From the NCBI RefSeq assembly GCF_018130165.1, contig NZ_JAFCLZ010000009.1:62001-126000 (forward strand): a DNA stretch of 64,000 nt, in the 5' to 3' direction. Made by a program: the position numbers and the translations under genes. Under the pieces are notes generated by a model that saw nothing but the letters and a program-made list of their open reading frames with translations, did no database searches and had not been told where the DNA came from. Shown here in pieces: positions 35,415 through 41,848 of the stretch. Position 1 is the stretch's first letter; every line of letters starts with the position of its first letter. Source of the stretch: Bradyrhizobium sp. JYMT SZCCT0180 (lineage in GTDB: Bacteria > Pseudomonadota > Alphaproteobacteria > Rhizobiales > Xanthobacteraceae).

Positions 35415-35468
35415 TAGCGTTTTCAAGCGAAGTGGATAGCGGTTCGCGTGAAGAAAACGCGTCAAAAA
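35415..35468 (+). repeat. GCGTTTTC-GAAAACGC intergenic repeat
   Basis: Copy of the family: ATAGCGTTTTCAAGCGAAG, centre GCGGTTCGCG, then GAAGAAAACGCGTCAA. It starts one base after the phnN stop and ends 17 nt before the ATG of the following gene. Confidence 0.82.
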
Positions 35469-35485
35469 GAGAATCCGGAGAAGCG

Positions 35486-36097
35486 ATGACCGTAGTCTCG
35501 ACGATCGAACAACTCGAGGCCATCTATGGCTTTCCGAATGATGCTTCGACGGTCAAGGTCGCGGACCGCGTGACCCCGTCCTATCGGGCGCTGATGGATC
35601 AGTCGCCGTTCGTGGCGCTGGCGACCTGCGGGCCGGAGGGGCTGGATTGCTCGCCCCGCGGCGACCTGCCGGGCTTCGTGCGCTTCCATGATGAGAAGAC
35701 CCTGATGATGCCGGATCGCCGTGGCAACAACCGCTGCGATTCCCTGCGCAATATCGTGCGCGACCCACGGGTGGCGCTGCTGTTCCTGATACCGGGCTCC
35801 GGCAGCACGCTGCGCGTCAACGGCCGCGCGCATGTTTCCGCCGAGCCTGAGCTGCTGGCGTCGTTCAAGATGGACGGCAAGGCGCCGCGCACGGTGATCG
35901 TCATGACAGTGGACGAGATCTATTTCCAGTGCGCCCGCGCCATCGTCCGCGCCGATCTCTGGAATCCCGACAAGCGCGTCGATCCGAAGACCTTGCCGAC
36001 GCCAGGCGATATCTTGGCCGAGATGAGCAACAACACCGTGGGCGGCGAGAAATACGACCGTGAATGGCCGGAGCGCGCGCGGCAGACGATGTGGTGA
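35486..36097 (+). CDS. PPOX-class FMN-binding split-barrel protein
   Basis: A 203-aa protein of the pyridoxamine 5'-phosphate oxidase-like superfamily. The barrel core is SPFVALATCGPEGLDCSPRGDLPGFVRFHDEKTL (shown only in part here) with NRCDSLRNIVRDPRVALLFLIP and LRVNGRAHV. It is closest by eye to the MSMEG_1061-type subgroup, where flavin or F420 chemistry is unproven. The ATG at 35486 follows GGAGAAG; the longer frame from 35432 runs into the repeat. Confidence 0.85.
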   Translation: MTVVSTIEQLEAIYGFPNDASTVKVADRVTPSYRALMDQSPFVALATCGPEGLDCSPRGDLPGFVRFHDEKTLMMPDRRGNNRCDSLRNIVRDPRVALLFLIPGSGSTLRVNGRAHVSAEPELLASFKMDGKAPRTVIVMTVDEIYFQCARAIVRADLWNPDKRVDPKTLPTPGDILAEMSNNTVGGEKYDREWPERARQTMW

Positions 36098-36335
36098 AGG
36101 CCGGTTAGGGGACGCCGTTCGCTTTCCGGTTTAATAGCTACGTCTCCACTCCGGCAGGTCGGTTTCGCTTCGCTGATTTCCGCACATGCGTTGCTGCGTT
36201 GCATGGGGATATGGGCCGCTATCCTCATCTATTTGGGGGAGGCCACTCGGCTTGACCGGCCTCACGATTATCGTGACACTTCGGGTCGCCAGTCTCCGCG
36301 GGGGCGGAGGTGGCATTTCCAATAGGGAGGTTTTG

Positions 36336-36482
36336 ATGGTTCGTTTTTCAGCTATCGTTGCAATTGCGTTTGCGCTCGCTGTTTTCGTCGGGGGATCGCT
36401 TGCGCAGGCCCAGAAGGCCTCAGACCCAAAGAGCCAGCCCGGTAGCGGCCAGTGCCGGCTTTCAAACGGGCAAAAATGCTGA
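36336..36482 (+). CDS. Small exported peptide (48 aa)
   Basis: A signal peptide (about 1-25, ending SLAQAQ) leaves a mature peptide of about 23 residues that ends GQCRLSNGQKC, with two cysteines that could form a single disulfide loop. GGGAGG precedes the ATG by 6-7 nt. A strong terminator starts 38 nt after the stop, so it is a complete single-gene unit. Function unknown. Confidence 0.65.
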   Translation: MVRFSAIVAIAFALAVFVGGSLAQAQKASDPKSQPGSGQCRLSNGQKC

Positions 36483-36520
36483 TCTGATTCGACCAGCCAG
36501 CGCGTAACGCTGGTGGTTCT

Positions 36521-36552
36521 GGGCTCGCCGGCCATGCCGGTGAGCCCATTTT
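36521..36552 (+). terminator. Intrinsic terminator
   Basis: GGGCTCGCCGGC (36521-36532) pairs with GCCGGTGAGCCC (36536-36547) with one G-U, then ATTTT. It closes the small exported peptide gene. Confidence 0.85.
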
Positions 36553-36563
36553 CGTGCCGGGTA

Positions 36564-36761
36564 CTACCCTTGATTCGCGACCGCGGGGCCCTGATTTGTG
36601 GCGCTGCTGATGAAAGCATTGAACCGCAGGGCGCCCTCGCCAAATCTCTTCAGAAACTCGGCCGTGCTCGCCTCGGTTTCGGGCAAGACATTGTCCACAA
36701 GCCCGCCACCCGCAACGGACCCTAGTTCCTCAACGCTCAGTTCGCGATTTTCGCTGGTCAT
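36564..36761 (-). CDS. Candidate peptide with double-glycine leader (65 aa)
   Basis: The N-terminus MTSENRELSVEELGSVAGGG matches bacteriocin-type leaders (ELSxxELxxVxGG), which are cut after GG by a C39-peptidase ABC exporter. The predicted mature peptide is about 45 residues, begins GLVDNVLPE and has no cysteine. No PCAT-type exporter or immunity gene is in the window, so any exporter would be elsewhere. The ribosome site is weak (GAGACA). Other readings: a regulatory peptide, or a chance leader match. Confidence 0.6.
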   Translation of the reverse strand: MTSENRELSVEELGSVAGGGLVDNVLPETEASTAEFLKRFGEGALRFNAFISSATNQGPAVANQG

Positions 36762-36924
36762 TGTCTCGCACCATCTTTGCGATGTCTCGGCAGGCTCCGA
36801 TCATGGCGGATCGCGATCAACGGAGATGTGACGTAAATCACGAACGAAGGAGGCCGCCGGAGTGGTGGGTTCTTTTACGGTTTTTGCCCGACTGCGTGTT
36901 CTGAATGGGTCCGCAGGACGGGCG

Positions 36925-37242
36925 CTAGATTCCGTGGCTATGCCGCATCTTCAGAATCTGAACTGACTTCGGAAGCTCGATCAGAAAATCCTTGTCGCGC
37001 TCCAGGTGATGAATCCTGGATGGGTCTCCACCCGTGAACCTGCTCATCGATTCCAGGCTCTCCCAATAAGAGATGGTGACAAACTCGGTCTCGTTTTGTC
37101 TGTCCTCCCTGAACGTCTGGACGGCGAGGGCCTTCTCGATCAGCGGCTTGATGCCGACCTCGTAATTGTAGGCCTCGTATTCGTCTGCCACGTCTGGAGT
37201 AGTCCTCCCGCGCCAAACGCGGACGATCTGGGGTTTGGTCAT
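36925..37242 (-). CDS. Dimeric alpha/beta-barrel (ABM-like) protein
   Basis: Starts at ATG 37242 with GGAGG 6-7 nt upstream. The 105-aa protein has the pattern of antibiotic-biosynthesis monooxygenase-like barrels: IVRVWRGRT, a helix (VADEYEAYNYEVGI), the strand VTISYWESLESMSRF and a closing ILKM strand. Members can be heme-degrading or quinol monooxygenases, but no heme-ligand pattern stands out. Monocistronic. Confidence 0.75.
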   Translation of the reverse strand: MTKPQIVRVWRGRTTPDVADEYEAYNYEVGIKPLIEKALAVQTFREDRQNETEFVTISYWESLESMSRFTGGDPSRIHHLERDKDFLIELPKSVQILKMRHSHGI

Positions 37243-37462
37243 GTTAGGCCTCCGTTCGGAGAACCCGCTTCGGGAAAAACCGTTCCAACACCTCAACAGG
37301 GCCCCGAGTCCCCCTTTCTTTATTGAGGGCCTGCCATCCAGGCACATTACCGGTTGTTCAGAAATCCGCCGACGAAACACAGCTGAAACAATCGCGAAAC
37401 CAAATCGCCATGAACCCCTCGAAATCTTAGGCCGACTAACCTTCGAACAGGAGATGATGACG

Positions 37463-37558
37463 ATGATTAAAGTTGGCTCGAAGGAAGAAGTTGCCCTGCT
37501 GCTCGCATTGTTTGGCGTGCTCGATCTGCCGGTTCAGGCGCCGAAGAAGCGCAAATGA
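37463..37558 (+). CDS. 31-aa peptide coupled to a membrane protein
   Basis: MIKVGSKEEVALLLALFGVL and then a basic end (APKKRK). AGGAG at 37449-37453 is followed by ATGs at 37454, 37457 and 37463; the last has the best spacing (9 nt). The stop overlaps the ATG of the next gene (ATGA), strong evidence that this frame is translated. It could be a leader-type frame that couples translation, or a small amphipathic membrane peptide. Confidence 0.55.
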   Translation: MIKVGSKEEVALLLALFGVLDLPVQAPKKRK

Positions 37559-37728
37559 CACTGCTGGTCGCCCCACTGTTGTTTGTCTTGCTGGGCGTCG
37601 GGGCAGTCAAAGCCAAAAAGGCAGGCCTCTCCGGCTGGGAGGTCTTCCTCATGGTGGCCGTCGGCAGCCTGTGCATTCTCGTGGTGACGTTGGGAATCCT
37701 GATGTGGGGATTTCGTAACTTCGGTTAG
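37555..37728 (+). CDS. Two-helix small membrane protein (57 aa)
   Basis: Two hydrophobic segments (LLVAPLLFVLLGVGAV and VFLMVAVGSLCILVVTLGIL) are linked by a basic KAKKAGLSGW turn, so both ends are probably outside. The ATG overlaps the stop of the 31-aa frame by four bases. An intrinsic terminator at 37879 closes the unit. Function unknown. Confidence 0.68.
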   Translation: MTLLVAPLLFVLLGVGAVKAKKAGLSGWEVFLMVAVGSLCILVVTLGILMWGFRNFG

Positions 37729-37878
37729 TTGCTGGTGCGGGGTGGGACCAGGCTCCATCCTGATGCAGGCGCGACCGCTCGATTTTGTTTGGACAATCCC
37801 AGGCATCACCGTGCTGGCGGCACCCACTGCGAACATCAGTTCTGGCTCGCCCATCACCCTCAGACAATTTTCCCGGCA

Positions 37879-37910
37879 AGGCCGCAGCGCGCAACGCCTG
37901 TGGCCTTTTT
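37879..37910 (+). terminator. Intrinsic terminator
   Basis: AGGCCGCAG (37879-37887) pairs with CTGTGGCCT (37898-37906) with one G-U pair, then TTTT. It is about 150 nt after the small membrane protein stop and probably ends that transcript. Confidence 0.75.
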
Positions 37911-37939
37911 CATTTGCCATCAAAGCCGGCGCAAATAAC

Positions 37940-38155
37940 CCGCGGGCATCACACCCGCGGCCACTCCCACAGCGTATGCGATTGCAAAGCCGACGGTGCG
38001 GGCGCCGCTTCTGTCCTTCAAGCGACTTGGATCACCACTAACTCGAGGTGATCCGAACTGGTTCGCAAGGGCTGAACCGACTTGCAGCAGCAATGCCCCG
38101 CGTTTTTCGAAACGCGCCAACCCCACTTGCCCCGCCGGGAATGGCGGGGCTTTTT
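37940..38155 (+). ncRNA. Candidate structured small RNA
   Basis: About 216 nt between two terminators with no convincing gene. It holds consecutive hairpins: CCGCGGG/CCCGCGG (37940-37960); GGATCACC/GGTGATCC (38029-38054); CGCGTTT/AAACGCG with a TTCG tetraloop (38099-38116); and an intrinsic terminator GCCCCGCC/GGCGGGGC plus TTTTT (38129-38155). The last two helices are back to back as in many sRNAs. A competing reading is a small minus-strand membrane ORF across 37920-38020 with no ATG. The promoter is unknown. Confidence 0.4.
38129..38155 (+). terminator. Intrinsic terminator of the candidate sRNA
   Basis: GCCCCGCC (38129-38136), a GGGAAT loop, GGCGGGGC (38143-38150), then TTTTT. There is no annotated plus-strand gene in the 200 nt before it. 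Confidence 0.85.
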
Positions 38156-38240
38156 CGTCGGCGCAAATGCGGATGTTGTCGTTCCCGAGGGGCGCCCAGC
38201 GGGTTGGCGGACTGTTGGCTATGTGCTCCAGCCTGCTGAC

Positions 38241-38414
38241 CTATTCGGTCCAAATGCGCTCTCCGCACTGCCTGCATTCAAACATATGAATGACAACTCC
38301 GCTTTCAGATTCCATGATCGTTTTGAGAAGCGTGAGTCTTCCTGCGCAGAAGCGGCAGTCATGGTTTGATAGATCCCGAGCCGTGGCAATCTTCTCAGCT
38401 CGAAATAGCTCCAT
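38241..38414 (-). CDS. Small zinc-ribbon protein (57 aa)
   Basis: Starts at ATG 38414 behind a G-rich site. CRFC and CRQCG separated by about 24 residues form the four ligands of a zinc ribbon. The rest is helical and charged. It has the same layout as the protein at 41021. Function unknown; such ribbons often bind nucleic acid or another protein. Confidence 0.68.
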   Translation of the reverse strand: MELFRAEKIATARDLSNHDCRFCAGRLTLLKTIMESESGVVIHMFECRQCGERIWTE

Positions 38415-38515
38415 GACGCCCCCCTTCACACATAGGGTAGGATACGGAGTTCCGGTTTCGTGAGGCGTAAATGGGCAACAAGTGTTGCCCTTGGCGACAA
38501 AGTTAAAGACGAAGG

Positions 38516-38767
38516 TCAGTTGTCCACAGCAATCCATCGGCGCGCGCCGCCGTTGCTGAGGCGGGCCCTTGCGCTTGTCGATGGTGCAGTGCCGCGCTCC
38601 GCTGCATACGTCAGCATTTCCGCGGCGGTCGTGACTGCCGGCATATCGCGTTCTGATTTGGGGACGGTCTTTGCGAGATAGGCAACCGCTTCGCGCAGAG
38701 TGCGTAGCTGTGTGCCGTCTTGCGTCTCAATCGGCTCGTCAAACTCGCGCTGCGAACCGTCAGGCAC
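38516..38767 (-). CDS. Small conserved protein (83 aa)
   Basis: A GTG start (38767) with GAGAAAG about 10 nt upstream. The core GTQLRTLREAVAYLAKTVPKSE (shown in part), then TTAAEMLTYAAERG, resembles the 'tL-DA--Yi--LPk-E' family of short Bradyrhizobium proteins of unknown role. Soluble and helical. It lies upstream of, and on the same strand as, the zinc-ribbon gene at 38241. Confidence 0.65.
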   Translation of the reverse strand: MPDGSQREFDEPIETQDGTQLRTLREAVAYLAKTVPKSERDMPAVTTAAEMLTYAAERGTAPSTSARARLSNGGARRWIAVDN

Positions 38768-38861
38768 TCGTTGAACTTTCTCGATATGTATGTGAGCTGA
38801 CGCACAGTGCTCGATCGCGATAGATCAGACAACGCGGTTTCCCGTGGATGGAGGCTCAGCC

Positions 38862-38960
38862 ATGACCGAATCTGCCAAGCGACGTGTAATAGTTGATGTG
38901 ATAATCCTAGCGGTGGGGACGGCAATCTTGATCGTTTCTGCCTTTGTGGGCGTACTATAA
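38862..38960 (+). CDS. 32-aa single-helix membrane peptide
   Basis: MTESAKRRVIVDVIILAVGT leads into a membrane helix that ends the protein. GGAGG lies about 9 nt before the ATG. A charged N-terminus followed by one helix is typical of small regulatory membrane peptides. No partner is obvious. The chance of a spurious frame is reduced by the strong ribosome site. Confidence 0.5.
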   Translation: MTESAKRRVIVDVIILAVGTAILIVSAFVGVL

Positions 38961-39050
38961 CTGAGGGGGCGGCTTTTCGCGTTCTCAGGCGAACAGTTCA
39001 GCGCCGTGAAGAACGCTTTGGAACGTAAACGGCGGCCAATGTGCTGACGG

Positions 39051-39236
39051 TCAGCCATGGCTTGGTCGACCAGCGTTCAGAGAATCCCGGAGGGCTTCAG
39101 CGGCCGAGAATGCCAGCTTCACAAGCTCCTCGCCCTGAAGCCTAGCTGGTCGCTTTAATAGTCGGTCCCACACCATCCAATTTGTGCCGCTGCCGTCTTG
39201 CCTAACAAGGAAGCGGGGTAGTGAGGATACAACCAT
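39051..39236 (-). CDS. Small conserved protein (61 aa)
   Basis: The ATG at 39236 has GGAAGG 5 nt upstream; an in-frame TTG at 39254 is less likely. The core FLVRQDGSGTNWMVWDRLLK matches short Bradyrhizobium proteins with the layout 'LVRQ--G--WMVWDR'. A C-terminal helix follows (ELVKLAFSAAEALRDSL). Role unknown. Confidence 0.65.
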   Translation of the reverse strand: MVVSSLPRFLVRQDGSGTNWMVWDRLLKRPARLQGEELVKLAFSAAEALRDSLNAGRPSHG

Positions 39237-39311
39237 GACAGCCTTCCGTGGCAAGGCGCGGCCGGGCGTGATCCCGGCCGCCCAGTCAATCGCGGCAGGA
39301 CGAATTGGTTC

Positions 39312-39572
39312 CTAGCCGAACAGGTCGGTCCCGGCTTGGGTGAATTTAACGAACGTCCCGCTCTCGTGCAGCAACAGCCAACCGCGCGATATCGCTAGAT
39401 CAAGCCCGGCTTTGTATTCGGCCGGGGTGGCGCGCTCCAAGTACAGCATCTGCGCGTTTATCTTCTCGATATAAATCTTTCCATCTACCGGCTCGGTCGC
39501 GTTGGCGATATCCAGCAGCCTGCGCGCGGCCTTTTCAGGATCCGAATAGGGGCGGTCAGTGCTGACCTTCAT
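39312..39572 (-). CDS. Small conserved protein (86 aa)
   Basis: Translation from ATG 39572 gives YSDPEKAARRLLDIANATEP, then KIYIEKINAQMLYLE and AEYKAGLDLAISRGWLLLHE, ending in a strand. The last two thirds look like a small winged-helix fold (helix, helix, RGWLLLHESGTFVKFT wing). The start overlaps the upstream gene's stop by ATGA, which fixes it. DNA binding is possible but inferred from shape only. Confidence 0.7.
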   Translation of the reverse strand: MKVSTDRPYSDPEKAARRLLDIANATEPVDGKIYIEKINAQMLYLERATPAEYKAGLDLAISRGWLLLHESGTFVKFTQAGTDLFG

Positions 39573-40009
39573 GCGTGCTGCGAATCCATATGCGCATCGT
39601 GAACGTGACGGTCGGTTACCGCTATATCGATCGCGGCGCCACAGAAACACCGTGCCTGTCTACTAGTTGATTGCGTCGGCAGCGGCAGGCCAGCTTCGTG
39701 CATAGCGTATTTCCAGGCCGTCCAGGCACGCTGGCGCCGGTACTCGATGAAATCGTCCTCGGTGCATCGCGGGAGACAATCTTTCCAAGCGGCTTCGAAG
39801 CCGGCCCGCGCCTGTTCGAAGGCGGCCGCGTAACCGCTGCGGGAAAGCCCCCGACGCGATGCAGGGTAGAAACCGACGTCCCATCTCCATTGTTTGGCTT
39901 TGACCGGCAGGCCGGACTGGATCGCGATCGTGCCGACCTGAACGTCACCGTGAAAGACGTGCCAGCAGTCGGAGCGTTCGGGGTGAGGGCGGCGGGTAAG
40001 GGAGGGCAT
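39569..40009 (-). CDS. Conserved accessory protein with C-terminal Cys/His motif
   Basis: From ATG 40009 the protein is 146 aa: CWHVFHGDVQVGTIAIQSGLP, then WRWDVGFYPASRRG, then a helix (AAFEQARAGFEAAWKDCLPR). At the end, ARCFCGAAI ... DRHVHDAHM has a C-x-C and two His like a degenerate zinc finger. The layout matches common Bradyrhizobium hypotheticals. It is coupled to the 86-aa gene by ATGA. Function unknown. Confidence 0.75.
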   Translation of the reverse strand: MPSLTRRPHPERSDCWHVFHGDVQVGTIAIQSGLPVKAKQWRWDVGFYPASRRGLSRSGYAAAFEQARAGFEAAWKDCLPRCTEDDFIEYRRQRAWTAWKYAMHEAGLPLPTQSTSRQARCFCGAAIDIAVTDRHVHDAHMDSQHA

Positions 40010-40101
40010 GACCCATTGAAGCGCGCTCGCAGCGTCTAGACAAACGACTCCAGCGCTAGGGTTCGTATCTGTCGCGGCATACTCGGGATAGCGCTTTATC
40101 T

Positions 40102-40293
40102 TCAGCCGGAGTTGGACAAGCCGAACTGCTTTGCTCGTCTGTACCACCGTTGCAATCGAGCATAGACAGCTTGGCGTGTTCGATTCAGTTCAACAGCTAT
40201 CTCGGCGGCTTCCTTTCCGGCATCGAGAAGCTCATCAAGATTCTGCTCCTCTTGGGAGGTCCAACGCCGTCTCGCTGGACTCGGAGCTGTCAT
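40102..40293 (-). CDS. Myb/SANT-like DNA-binding protein (63 aa)
   Basis: RRWTSQEEQNLDELLDAGKE then AAEIAVELNRTRQAVYARLQ has the W...L...G-K-x-A-x-I-A--L-R-x-x-A-V-x-x-R pattern of a single Myb/SANT-type helix-turn-helix. The short length leaves little beyond this domain. The ATG overlaps the stop of the upstream gene (ATGA). It may regulate nearby small genes. Confidence 0.75.
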   Translation of the reverse strand: MTAPSPARRRWTSQEEQNLDELLDAGKEAAEIAVELNRTRQAVYARLQRWYRRAKQFGLSNSG

Positions 40294-40514
40294 TTCTTCG
40301 CCTTGGGTCGGGCTTTTGTGGGCGGTAGCGCTGCAGCCTCGCGCTCCAGCCGCTCGGCCTTGAGACGCTCGCGGTTTTTTGAGAACGCCTTTTGCGCGAT
40401 CTCGTGCTCGGTCAATGCCTTTTCGGCGTCGACGTGGCGGAATGCCTTACGCGCTTCGCGCTCGGCTTTGCTCATCGGCTTCTGTGGTTCAGCTTTGCCC
40501 GGTGTCTTCGTCAT
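40290..40514 (-). CDS. Small charged helical protein (74 aa)
   Basis: Very rich in Lys, Glu, Arg and Ala (SKAEREARKAFRHVDAEKAL then HEIAQKAFSKNRERLKAERL), probably one long helix or coiled coil. AAGGGGC precedes the ATG at 40514. Coupled by ATGA to the Myb-like gene downstream, so the two form a pair. Similar short charged proteins are frequent in this lineage. Role unknown. Confidence 0.68.
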   Translation of the reverse strand: MTKTPGKAEPQKPMSKAEREARKAFRHVDAEKALTEHEIAQKAFSKNRERLKAERLEREAAALPPTKARPKAKK

Positions 40515-40661
40515 TTCTTAGCCCCTTCAGCCAAGATCTCGACAAGGCCGCAGTTTTCCGCAATCAGAGTGTGTAGCGAGCAAGCGCGCGGAGGGCTCGT
40601 CCGCGGGTCCCAAAGCTTGGCGACAAGGACCCCGGGTGTCATCGGTGCGCCGCTCTCTTGC

Positions 40662-40838
40662 TCATCTATCGGGAGGTGCAGCCACGTACACGGTTCTAGG
40701 AGCGGCCTTGTCTGCGATGTGGGAGACGTTCCATGGTGATAAGAGAAAGAAAACAGCTACCAACGCAGTTGCACCCATTACCGCTAGCACAGTCGTACCC
40801 AGTCCCAGATCCGGACTAGAATTACACTCTTCCTGCAT
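40662..40838 (-). CDS. Single-pass membrane protein (58 aa)
   Basis: From ATG 40838: a polar start (MQEECNSSPDLG), one helix (TTVLAVMGATALVAVFFLLS), then a polar tail. GGAGAAAT is the ribosome site. A GGAAC-N17-TGTT sequence 27 nt upstream resembles an EcfG-type stress promoter. Function unknown. Confidence 0.6.
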   Translation of the reverse strand: MQEECNSSPDLGLGTTVLAVMGATALVAVFFLLSPWNVSHIADKAAPRTVYVAAPPDR

Positions 40839-40864
40839 TATTTCTCCAAACGCCCCTGGTGTTC

Positions 40865-40890
40865 AACAAGCAGTACCAGGGAAACGTTCC
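40865..40890 (-). promoter_or_regulatory. Possible EcfG-type promoter
   Basis: On the minus strand GGAAC (40890-40886), 17 nt, then TGTT (40868-40865). The general-stress sigma EcfG of alphaproteobacteria reads GGAAC-N16/17-CGTT, so one of nine positions differs. It faces the 58-aa membrane protein gene. Confidence 0.35.
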
Positions 40891-41020
40891 TCCGGAACGA
40901 GCGCGTTATATTGCAAGGGGGGGCGAAGCCGACCCTCGCCAAAACCCCCAATCGAGGGTTTTGCGGTCGGCGCGTCCCGTGCGCGGATCATCCCTGAGGG
41001 GAGCTTGGCAAATCGCTGGA

Positions 41021-41215
41021 TCAGTCCGTCGAATCTCGACTTCGGCGCAATAATCGCACCAGCTCAATTCTGTTACACAGGCCGCAGCGATATTGAATGA
41101 TGTCACAGCCCTCAGTATCGGGGGAGCTTTTTTCGAGCTTCATTGTTTGGTCGCAGACGATGCACCTTATGAGGTCGATCAGCGGGCTCTTATCGTCGTT
41201 GCCCGCCGCCCTCAC
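41021..41215 (-). CDS. Small zinc-ribbon protein (64 aa)
   Basis: IRCIVCDQTMKLEKSSPDTE ... YRCGLCNRIELVRLLRRS gives CxxC and CxxC 21-25 residues apart, a zinc ribbon, with a basic C-terminus that could touch nucleic acid. The GTG start (41215) overlaps the stop of the upstream gene (GTGA). It is last in a four-gene coupled run from 41763 and similar in layout to the protein at 38241. Confidence 0.7.
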   Translation of the reverse strand: MRAAGNDDKSPLIDLIRCIVCDQTMKLEKSSPDTEGCDIIQYRCGLCNRIELVRLLRRSRDSTD

Positions 41216-41454
41216 TTCCCTTTGGCCTTCAGCCCGCTCTCCGGCACGATCGCAAAACCTCGCTCTATGGCGGCCTTGAAAACGTCCTTCAGCCCAGGCT
41301 CCGCCATGACCTCGTCGGCTGCGTTAAAAGGTGTAATTTCCTGCCAGCGGGATCGAGGCCTCGTGTCAGGAAGTGCGGACTCCGACATGGCGTAAGCCAG
41401 ACGCAGTTCTTGGCCATCTGGCATTCTCTCAACATACTTTCTTAGCCGGTTCAC
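41212..41454 (-). CDS. Small protein (80 aa) in coupled micro-operon
   Basis: A GTG start at 41454, 10 nt after the preceding 32-aa frame, and a stop overlapping the zinc-ribbon start. The protein is mixed helical (MPDGQELRLAYAMSESALPD, then LKDVFKAAIERGFAIVPESG), soluble and charged. No family recognised. Coding is supported by the overlaps on one side and short spacing on the other. Confidence 0.6.
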   Translation of the reverse strand: MNRLRKYVERMPDGQELRLAYAMSESALPDTRPRSRWQEITPFNAADEVMAEPGLKDVFKAAIERGFAIVPESGLKAKGK

Positions 41455-41464
41455 TTCTGTGCTT

Positions 41465-41563
41465 TCAGCGCCAACGTGCGGGATTCTGCAAAACCACCCA
41501 AATGACGAAAACGAGAGCTACAATAATCCAGATTTGAATTTTCTGTTTGCTCCAAATTTTCAC
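41465..41563 (-). CDS. 32-aa membrane peptide in coupled micro-operon
   Basis: From GTG 41563: a basic start (KIWSKQK), then IQIWIIVALVFVIWVVLQ, a clear membrane helix, and a short basic end. The GTG overlaps the stop of the ribbon-helix-helix gene (GTGA), which argues that it is translated. One hydrophobic helix of this size fits a membrane regulator or toxin-like peptide; there is no proof of either. Confidence 0.55.
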   Translation of the reverse strand: MKIWSKQKIQIWIIVALVFVIWVVLQNPARWR

Positions 41564-41763
41564 TTCGCTTTCGCCTTTAGCCCCAGCTCTACAAGCCGGC
41601 GGATTGCTTCGGAGCGGTTTGGATCATCGATTTGCTTTGACGCCCAATCGTCGACTGCTTTTGCGGTCTCCGGCGGGAGGCGAACGGCGCTCACGGGGTA
41701 AACTCCACCCTTCTTCTTGGGTCGCCCAACTGGTTTTTTGTTTACAGAAATTGACTTCTTCAT
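41560..41763 (-). CDS. Ribbon-helix-helix (CopG-like) protein (67 aa)
   Basis: A basic N-terminal arm (SVNKKPVGRPKKKG) contains an AT-hook-like GRPKKKG. The RHH fold follows: strand VSAVRLPPET, helix AKAVDDWASKQ, helix SEAIRRLVELGLKAK. It heads a run of four genes coupled by overlaps and may autoregulate it. The ATG (41763) has no strong ribosome site. Confidence 0.78.
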   Translation of the reverse strand: MKKSISVNKKPVGRPKKKGGVYPVSAVRLPPETAKAVDDWASKQIDDPNRSEAIRRLVELGLKAKAK

Positions 41764-41848
41764 AATTTAAGTTTACAGAAATATCGAGCCGAGGGGAAGC
41801 GCTAACTTCCGTTCGGCCCTAACTCAGGCCAGCTGGAAGGGGAGGGAC

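Noticed and set aside
37742..38041. 99-codon plus-strand frame
   Set aside because: Spans a terminator (37879-37910) and the first hairpin of the candidate RNA, lacks a ribosome site and has no coherent fold.
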